NCBI GenBank assembly: GCA_959606065.1
Contig: CAUHHV010000013.1
Span: 1 to 58,392, forward strand
DNA: 58,392 nucleotides
Source of the DNA: an uncultured Collinsella sp.
Lineage (GTDB): Bacteria; Actinomycetota; Coriobacteriia; Coriobacteriales; Coriobacteriaceae
Reading direction: 5' to 3'
In this document: piece by piece, positions 53,008 to 58,392 of the stretch
Numbering within the stretch: position 1 is the first letter of the stretch
Layout: every line of letters starts with the position of its first letter
Made by a program: the position numbers and the translations under genes
The notes under the pieces: generated by a model
What the model was told of the DNA's origin: nothing
The model's database searches: none
What the model saw: only the letters and a program-made list of their open reading frames with translations

Positions 53008-53541
53008 ATGAGCAGGCTCCGCCCACACACCGTCAAGGCGTCTCTTTCCGATGAAGAGAAGAAAGCCATCACCGCAATCGCAAAGCGACATGAGATGAGC
53101 GAGGCGGAACTCATACGCCTCGTTTTGTGCAATGCTGACGATCTCGATATCGATTTTAGTTTTGCGGAAATCGCTGACCAGAAATTCCGAACCGATGACA
53201 TTCACGTCCGGGTCTCGCCGGAAGAAAAAAAGAAAATTGAAAGCAATGCTGATTCCCTTGATATGACTGTCAGTTCGTATGCTCGTCGCGTACTGCTCAA
53301 AGGGAATGTTGAGAAAATCGATGTCGATCGGGCGTCGATCGAAAAGATTTATCACGAGCTTTTAAAGGAAGGAACAAACCTCAATCAGCTCATGTACTTC
53401 GTAAATGCACAAGGTCTTCCGGCGTATAACGAGAAGGCGGTTTTCCGAACACTTGAGAAGGTCTATCAAGTTGGGCGTAAGCTAGACCGTTTCATCGACG
53501 AGCTCGAGAAGCGCTATTTCGTCGGTGGTGATGTGAAATGA
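53008..53541 (+). CDS. MobC-like relaxosome accessory protein with two RHH-like segments
   Basis: A 177-residue protein. Two similar segments occur: KASLSDEEKKAITAIAKRHE (about 10-45) and VRVSPEEKKKIESNADSLDM (about 70-105), each like a ribbon-helix-helix domain. The C-terminus (ELLKEGTNLNQLMYFVNAQG) resembles MobC proteins, which bind oriT and help the relaxase. Its stop overlaps the relaxase start (ATGA). GGAGGAAT precedes ATG 53008. Confidence 0.85.
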   Translation: MSRLRPHTVKASLSDEEKKAITAIAKRHEMSEAELIRLVLCNADDLDIDFSFAEIADQKFRTDDIHVRVSPEEKKKIESNADSLDMTVSSYARRVLLKGNVEKIDVDRASIEKIYHELLKEGTNLNQLMYFVNAQGLPAYNEKAVFRTLEKVYQVGRKLDRFIDELEKRYFVGGDVK

Positions 53542-54737
53542 CGGTTATCAAACAGAAAAGCGTTTCGAGCGACCGCTACGCAAAGAACGTCCGTAAATAC
53601 ATCAACGGAAAAGATGCGCTTGCGCGTGGCGGCTGGAACATCGAATACAGCGATCGCTGGTTTTCGAAAATGGATAGAACCAGAAAGGTTTTCCATCACG
53701 ACAAACCATCGAGAGCCGGAGCCAAAAACGTAATCCTGCTTCATCAGATCCTCGCGTTCCTTCCGGAAGAATGCTCATGCAACGGGGGCAAGATGACCCC
53801 CGATGCATGTTTGGCCTACGCGGAGCAATGGCTTGCGAAGCACTATCCGCATCAACAAGTGATTCTCGCGCTGCACGAAGAAAGCGATAAGGCGGGAAAA
53901 CGCTACGCAGTGCACATGGCGATCAACCGTACCGATTTGTTAACCGGCAAGCGTTGCGAGACGGGCGGGCGTCGCGGAAAGTACGAACGCGCTGCGTGGG
54001 TTCGTGAAATGGACGAGGCCTGGAATCTCGCTCAGCTCGAAAAGGGAAAGAAGAACTCGAAGATTCGAGACCGACAGCCGCGCGACACTGAAAAGAAAAT
54101 CGTTGAGCGGGGAGAGTACAGTTATAAAAACAATCTGCGCGAGTTGATCCATCTTGCAATCAACGAAGGTCATCCGAAGAATATGGAGCAGTTTAAAAAG
54201 TTACTTGCCTCATGGGGCGTAGACATTTTCATCAAGAACAATCGAGTCTATGCGACAGATCTCGATATCAAGGAGGCCGGCAACCCGAAGTGCACTTTCA
54301 ACCTGACTCGTCTTGACGGGAGGTTTGCGGTCAAGCAACTTGAGGCGGCCTTCAAAAATAACGTGCTGGAGGCCGAGCGAGCCCTTCCTTATGAGAGGCG
54401 TTGCGAGATTTACATTCAACGGCTTAAGAAGGCGTATTCGGCGTGGGTCGAGCAGGCAAAGGCGAGCAAGGGCGTCGCCTACAATCTCTTTCCTAAGTTC
54501 ATCGCACCGAAGTGCGATGAAGATCTGCTCGAGGATCCGGCGGTTCGTGATGAGCTTCTTGCCCGGCGCGGTTACGCAAGGGAGATTCGCAACCGTTACG
54601 CCGGCGCCGTTCCCGATGCTGGCGATGACCGCGTTCGCGCCGCAGGACGAGCCCATGGTGGCAACGGCGACATCTCGCCGCAGGTCGATCGTGCGGTCGA
54701 CCGAGGCGATTACGATCGCGGCGACGCGCCTCGCTAG
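53538..54737 (+). CDS. MobA/VirD2-type relaxase
   Basis: A 399-residue relaxase that would nick oriT and lead the strand into the recipient. Candidate nucleophile tyrosines are Y14 or Y21; the metal-binding part is seen as LALHEESD (H113) and YAVHMAINRTD (H126, N130). The remaining 270 residues are charged and helical, without a visible helicase or primase domain. Length fits small mobilizable elements. Lacking a conjugation apparatus in the window, transfer would need a helper. Confidence 0.87.
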   Translation: MTVIKQKSVSSDRYAKNVRKYINGKDALARGGWNIEYSDRWFSKMDRTRKVFHHDKPSRAGAKNVILLHQILAFLPEECSCNGGKMTPDACLAYAEQWLAKHYPHQQVILALHEESDKAGKRYAVHMAINRTDLLTGKRCETGGRRGKYERAAWVREMDEAWNLAQLEKGKKNSKIRDRQPRDTEKKIVERGEYSYKNNLRELIHLAINEGHPKNMEQFKKLLASWGVDIFIKNNRVYATDLDIKEAGNPKCTFNLTRLDGRFAVKQLEAAFKNNVLEAERALPYERRCEIYIQRLKKAYSAWVEQAKASKGVAYNLFPKFIAPKCDEDLLEDPAVRDELLARRGYAREIRNRYAGAVPDAGDDRVRAAGRAHGGNGDISPQVDRAVDRGDYDRGDAPR

Positions 54738-54873
54738 TTTTGGAAAGCCTATCGTCGGTGCCCTAGCGCGCTGCCATCCAGTGCCGATTCTGCCATACTC
54801 GCAATTCGGTGAGGATGAGGAGTATGAATTGATCGGCGGGGGTCAGCCGCTCTGATAGAATCGTCCTTGCTGT

Positions 54874-55111
54874 CGGCAGCCCTCGTGCCGGGCAGAGCCC
54901 TCCATTTGATGGGAGGTGATGCCCATGACCGATTTCACCGAGCTCGTGAAGCTCCTGACCGCTATGGTCTCGCTCCTCACGGCCCTTGTCGGCCTTTCCA
55001 AGGCACTCAAGCAGGGTTCGAAGCCCAAAAAGAAAGGCCACCGTCGCTAAGACGATGACCCAACTTCATTAAGCAACGGCTCTGCCCAGCTCTCTACAAC
55101 TTGGGCTGCCG
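54874..55111 (+). other. Complementary flanks framing a small membrane-peptide ORF
   Basis: CGGCAGCCC (54874-54882) complements GGGCTGCCG (55103-55111), and GGGCAGAGCC (54890-54899) complements GGCTCTGCCC (55078-55087), in the order needed for a closed 5'-3' structure of the mRNA. Such fold-back is known in hok-type toxin mRNAs. Confidence 0.5.
54925..55050 (+). CDS. 41-residue membrane peptide (toxin- or holin-like)
   Basis: ATGACCGATTTC onward encodes an amphipathic start (MTDFTELVKLL), a hydrophobic helix (TAMVSLLTALVGLSKAL) and a basic tail (KQGSKPKKKGHRR). GGGAGGTGAT lies upstream; an in-frame ATG at 54919 adds two residues. Size and layout resemble type I toxins or holin-like peptides. 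The framing complementary segments support a regulated short mRNA. Function is inferred. Confidence 0.55.
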   Translation: MTDFTELVKLLTAMVSLLTALVGLSKALKQGSKPKKKGHRR

Positions 55112-55315
55112 TCGGCACCATTTTACCCTCCTGACGAGGAATTCGTCCATATTTCAAAAATCAAATCCTGTTCGCGCGTGGGCGTAAACTTATATAGTTG
55201 GGCAAATCCGGCAGATTGGAGCTTGGAACATGAGGGATATGCACCTCATGTCGCTCAAAATACGTCTCCTGACCTCGAAGGAGAACGTTTTTTAGCGACA
55301 AAAGGAGACATAAAT

Positions 55316-55954
55316 ATGATCTGGTTTACCAGCGACACCCACTTCGGGCATGAGAACGTGCTGAAGTTCACCGACCGCCCGTGGGAGACGATTTGGCAGA
55401 TGAACGACGCCATCGTCGACAACATCAACGGCAGGGTCGCCGTGGACGACGAGCTCTACATCCTGGGGGATTTCTCATTCAAGATGACCGCCCAGGACGC
55501 CTACGGGCTGCGCAAGCGGATCGCCTGCAGGCGCATCCACCTCGTCCCGGGAAACCACGACAAGGACTGGACCCAGCCGGCGGTCGCGGGCGCCTTCACC
55601 GTGGAGCCGCCGATCTGCGTGCTCAAGATCGACGGGCAGAAGATCGTCCTGAGCCATTACCCCATGGCCGACTGGCAGGGCATGAACCATGGATCGTGGC
55701 ACCTCCACGGGCACATCCACAGCAGCGGCGGCGCGTACAACGAGTTCAACCGCAAGCAGGGCCTTCTGCGCTACGACGTCGGTTGCGATGCCAATGGGCA
55801 CTCCCCGGTGAGCCTCGACGAGCTGAGGGAGTGGTTCGCCGGAGTCGACGAGCCGTGCGGCCGGGTGAAATGGCCCTGGTGGGTCAACGAGACCGGCGAC
55901 AGGCAGGTCGAGCGCGAGCTGGCGGCGTACAAGAGGGAAGAGGCGATTCGATGA
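55316..55954 (+). CDS. Metallophosphoesterase 1
   Basis: A 212-residue calcineurin-like phosphoesterase. Metal ligands are in DTHFGHENV (D7, H9), LGDFSFK, PGNHDKDW, LSHYPMADW and HGHIHSS. It is like the small phosphoesterases common in phages and mobile elements; substrate unknown (nucleotides, RNA ends or phosphoproteins are possible). AAAGGAG lies upstream of ATG 55316; a longer reading from 55178 adds a non-conserved N-terminus. It overlaps the next gene by 4 bp (ATGA). Confidence 0.88.
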   Translation: MIWFTSDTHFGHENVLKFTDRPWETIWQMNDAIVDNINGRVAVDDELYILGDFSFKMTAQDAYGLRKRIACRRIHLVPGNHDKDWTQPAVAGAFTVEPPICVLKIDGQKIVLSHYPMADWQGMNHGSWHLHGHIHSSGGAYNEFNRKQGLLRYDVGCDANGHSPVSLDELREWFAGVDEPCGRVKWPWWVNETGDRQVERELAAYKREEAIR

Positions 55955-56676
55955 CGGTCTATGTGACGGGCGACATCCACGGTGGGCTCGACATGCAAAA
56001 GCTCCGCGACTGGGAGCTTGGCGATAGTCTTACCAGCGACGACTATCTCGTCGTTGCCGGTGACTTTGGCTTTCCGTGGAACTTTTCTGCCGAGGAATGC
56101 GCTGACATCGCTTGGCTCGAGTCGCGCCCCTACACGGTTCTCTTCGTGGATGGCAACCACGAGCGCTTCGACCACTGGGAGGAGCGTCCCATGGAGCCGT
56201 GGCACGGCGGGCTGACGCAACGCCTTTCGGATACTTCGTCTATTCGGCGCCTGACGCGCGGCGAGGTCTTTGAGCTCGACGGTTCGACAATCTTCACCAT
56301 GGGCGGTGCCACGAGCGTGGACAGGGAATACCGCGTGCCGTATTCCAGCTGGTGGCCTCAGGAGCTCCCGGACAAGCGCGATTTCGATACCGCGCGGGCA
56401 AGGCTCGACGAGGTCGGCTGGAAGGTCGACTGCGTCATCACCCATACCTGCGCCACGCGCATGCTCTCGCCGACGCTCTACCCGGACCCAGGCTGGGAAC
56501 GCCCTGATGTGGACCGGCTGACCGGATTCCTCGACGAGCTCGAGGACCGCCTGGACTACAAGCGCTGGTATTACGGACATTTTCACCGAGACGGCAATCC
56601 GGACGAACGGCACACGGTGCTGTATGACCGGATCGTAAGGCTCGGGGACAAACTCCTGCCGTGGGGCGCGTACTGA
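55951..56676 (+). CDS. Metallophosphoesterase 2
   Basis: A 241-residue phosphoesterase beginning MTVYVTGDIHGG. Further ligands are in VAGDFGFPW, VDGNHERFD, THTCATRM and YYGHFHRDG. It is clearly paralogous to the next gene (shared MTVYVTGD, AGDFGF, FVDGNHE, SWWP, VGW, RLDY, YGH) and only distantly related to the preceding one. It is translationally coupled on both sides. Confidence 0.88.
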   Translation: MTVYVTGDIHGGLDMQKLRDWELGDSLTSDDYLVVAGDFGFPWNFSAEECADIAWLESRPYTVLFVDGNHERFDHWEERPMEPWHGGLTQRLSDTSSIRRLTRGEVFELDGSTIFTMGGATSVDREYRVPYSSWWPQELPDKRDFDTARARLDEVGWKVDCVITHTCATRMLSPTLYPDPGWERPDVDRLTGFLDELEDRLDYKRWYYGHFHRDGNPDERHTVLYDRIVRLGDKLLPWGAY

Positions 56677-57398
56677 TGACGGTCTATGTGACAGGCGATG
56701 TCCACGGCAGGGCCGAGTATGGGGCCAGCAGATTCGCCTTCAAATCTTGGCCGCTGGGGCGCACGCTGACGCGCGATGACGTGGTGATCGTGGCCGGCGA
56801 CTTCGGCTTTGTCTGGGACGGCTCGAATGCTGAGAGGTATTGGCTCGACTGGTTCGAGTCGAAGCCCTGGACCACGTGTTTCGTAGACGGCAACCATGAG
56901 AACCACCACGCCCTGGCAGAACTGCCGGTGCGGGAGTGGAGCGGCGGTCTCGTCCATGAGGTACGACCGCACGTGCTGCACCTCATGCGCGGAGGGGTAT
57001 TCGACATCGCGGGAACCACGGTCCTTGCCATGGGCGGCGCCGCGAGCAACGACAGGCAGTATCGCAAGGAGGGGAGGAGCTGGTGGCCCGAGGAGATGCC
57101 GAGCGAGGAGGAGATGGACCACTGCCGCGCCTCGCTCAACCGCGTAGGCTGGAGGGCCGATTACGTGGTGACGCATGAGGCTCCTGCTGCCCTGGCCAGA
57201 GAGCTGTGCCGGGAGCGCGGACGTGAGTACCGTGGGGATCAGCTGCAAACCTTCCTGGGCGAGCTCGATGGGCGGCTCGACTACCGCGCTTGGTTCTTCG
57301 GGCACTACCACGGTGACGAGTGGCGTGACGACAGGCACCGTCTGGTCTATCGAGACATCGTGCCGATCGAAAGTGCTGCGCCCGGCTCTCAGTTCTAG
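56676..57398 (+). CDS. Metallophosphoesterase 3
   Basis: A 240-residue paralogue of metallophosphoesterase 2, starting MTVYVTGDVHGR, with VAGDFGFVW, VDGNHENHH, VTHEAPAAL and FFGHYHGDE as metal-binding segments. It overlaps the previous stop by one base (TGATG). All catalytic motifs are kept in all three, so none looks decayed; retention of three suggests distinct substrates or a hetero-oligomer. Confidence 0.88.
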   Translation: MTVYVTGDVHGRAEYGASRFAFKSWPLGRTLTRDDVVIVAGDFGFVWDGSNAERYWLDWFESKPWTTCFVDGNHENHHALAELPVREWSGGLVHEVRPHVLHLMRGGVFDIAGTTVLAMGGAASNDRQYRKEGRSWWPEEMPSEEEMDHCRASLNRVGWRADYVVTHEAPAALARELCRERGREYRGDQLQTFLGELDGRLDYRAWFFGHYHGDEWRDDRHRLVYRDIVPIESAAPGSQF

Positions 57399-57432
57399 AA
57401 ACCCCCTAGAAATGCTCTAGAGGGTTTCTAGA
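57394..57432. terminator. Bidirectional terminator
   Basis: TCTAGAAACCCCCTAGA (57394-57410) and TCTAGAGGGTTTCTAGA (57416-57432), one mismatch. It overlaps the stop codon of the third phosphoesterase and separates it from the convergent coiled-coil gene. Confidence 0.75.
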
Positions 57433-57451
57433 AAATTAGATGCTATGCGAC

Positions 57452-58030
57452 CTACTCATCCTTCATCTGGGTCATGGCCTCGACCTTGGCCTCGGCCGCG
57501 GCTGCCCGCTGCTCGGAGGCGGCGAGGCGGTCCTTGAGGGCGGCTACCGCGGCCATCAGGTCGTGCTGGGCCAGGAGCGCATCGCTCAGCTCGGCCTGGG
57601 CTTTCAACGCGGCGTCACGCTCGACGCGCAGGCGCTCGATCTCATCGGCCATGGCTTCAGCCTCGGCGCGGAGCTGAACGACCTGCCTGTCGAGCTCCTT
57701 AGCACGGGAGAAGTACCTGACGCTTGCGGCGTGGAGCTCGTTGTTCTCGAGCTCGAGGCTCGCGGTATCGAGCTCGAACTTCTCCTCTATAAAGGCAATC
57801 CGCTCATTGCAGTCGGCCTCAAGTCTTTCGTTCCGTTCCGTCGCCTCGACGAGCTTGCGGCTGAATTCATCCACCTGGGCCATGAGCGGTGCGTTCTCGG
57901 TCATGAGGTTGCCCGTCTCGCGCAGCAGCTTCTCCCGCCATGTCGCCTCGATCCGCTCGGCGGCCTCATCGAGGACGGACTTCACGCCGGGCGTCTCGCT
58001 GATTTTTCTCTCGTTTGGGTTGTCTGTCAT
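57452..58030 (-). CDS. Coiled-coil protein, unknown function
   Basis: A 192-residue protein that is almost entirely charged helix (for example EATERNERLEADCNERIAFI and MADEIERLRVERDAALKAQ), with no signal peptide or catalytic motif. GGAG precedes ATG 58030. It is convergent with the phosphoesterase operon. A structural or scaffold role is possible. I do not recognise a family. Confidence 0.75.
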   Translation of the reverse strand: MTDNPNERKISETPGVKSVLDEAAERIEATWREKLLRETGNLMTENAPLMAQVDEFSRKLVEATERNERLEADCNERIAFIEEKFELDTASLELENNELHAASVRYFSRAKELDRQVVQLRAEAEAMADEIERLRVERDAALKAQAELSDALLAQHDLMAAVAALKDRLAASEQRAAAAEAKVEAMTQMKDE

Positions 58031-58153
58031 CGTGCGGCACTCCAATCAACAATGGGCATGGCTCCGCCATGCCGTACGGCTGGGAACAAATACGCGGCCG
58101 CTGTTGAGTTGTGTTTGTCCTGCGCTTGGTGAGTTCTAAAAGCGTCTCAAGTC

Positions 58154-58392
58154 ATGCGTTCACGCAGGTTTTCGATTGGAGAAATACCGCACGCTTTCAT
58201 GGTATCACGTGCCTTAAAGACCATGAATGGACGGCCATATCGATTCGTTGAAAATGGCACCTACGACGTGCTGGTGGCAGGAGGTGAGGGCGTTAAAGAT
58301 GTCGAGAATGATTATGGGAGTATTTTAGATGCAGGTATGAGAAAGGGTCGAATCGAAGTGTCTGGCCGGACGCCAATTGTCCGGGAACTGTT
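58154..58392 (+). CDS. 5' part of an unknown gene running off the window
   Basis: ATG 58154 opens a frame of 79 codons with no stop before the right edge, starting MRSRRFSIGEIPHAFMVSRA and including FVENGTYDVLVAGGEGVKD. G+C is lower than average. No clear ribosome site is seen, so a later Met (58199) is possible. Not recognised. Confidence 0.45.
   Translation, partial: MRSRRFSIGEIPHAFMVSRALKTMNGRPYRFVENGTYDVLVAGGEGVKDVENDYGSILDAGMRKGRIEVSGRTPIVREL

Noticed and set aside
54874..55111. A par/fst-type toxin-antitoxin locus
   Set aside because: That arrangement needs direct repeats shared by convergent RNAs. Here the repeats are inverted, which fits fold-back of one mRNA instead.

Overview
The window is most likely from a Collinsella-type member of the Coriobacteriia (Actinomycetota). 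This is inferred from the G+C-rich coding sequence, an actinobacterial dnaK-grpE-dnaJ-hspR locus with a separate clpB, several PTS operons, NikR with hyp hydrogenase-maturation genes, and many palindromic intergenic repeats. No database search was possible.

Layout. 1-1.3 kb: the 3' end of an unknown gene, a repeat-rich gap and a HAD phosphatase. 1.5-8.3 kb: a beta-glucoside block with a PRD regulator, lactose/cellobiose-type PTS IIB, IIC and IIA, a GH1 6-phospho-beta-glucosidase, an HPr-like protein and a small membrane protein. This block is bracketed by two copies of the last 18 codons of hypE, so it looks inserted at the hypE 3' end. 8.4-14.2 kb: hypE, hypD, hypC, hypF, nikR and a small gene. 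14.4-17.5 kb: thioredoxin, an unknown protein and an AgrC/LytTR-type two-component pair. 17.7-21.7 kb: nadA-nadB-nadC-niaR under a 19-bp-arm operator. 21.8-26.9 kb: ferredoxin, then dnaK-grpE-dnaJ-hspR. 27.3-36.3 kb: an aconitase-like hydratase, two orphan membrane-anchored proteins among 35-bp palindromes, clpB carrying the same promoter element as dnaK, and a DUF4143-type ATPase. 36.3-43.4 kb: a membrane protein, a DUF5692-like membrane protein with an in-frame amber codon, TetR, a large Fe-S/FAD oxidoreductase and hypA. 43.7-47.0 kb: mannose-family PTS IIAB-IIC-IID and a DUF956 protein.

From 47.3 kb the character changes. A tRNA-Arg(CCU) gene is followed by an AT-rich stretch with helically phased repeats. 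Then come an XRE regulator, a large coiled-coil/CAP surface protein whose LAQTG anchor is cut off by an in-frame UAG, an exported protein, an oriT-like nest of inverted repeats, MobC and MobA. After these come a tiny membrane peptide framed by complementary flanks, three consecutive metallophosphoesterases and a coiled-coil protein. This reads as one side of a mobilizable element integrated beside the tRNA; no integrase or second attachment site is visible, so the other end should lie beyond the window.

Functional links. The PRD regulator probably controls the divergent PTS operon through three operator repeats spaced exactly 28 bp apart. NiaR probably controls its own NAD biosynthesis operon. 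HspR probably controls dnaK and clpB through an identical pair of half-sites. HypA, C, D, E and F with NikR imply a [NiFe] hydrogenase elsewhere in the genome.
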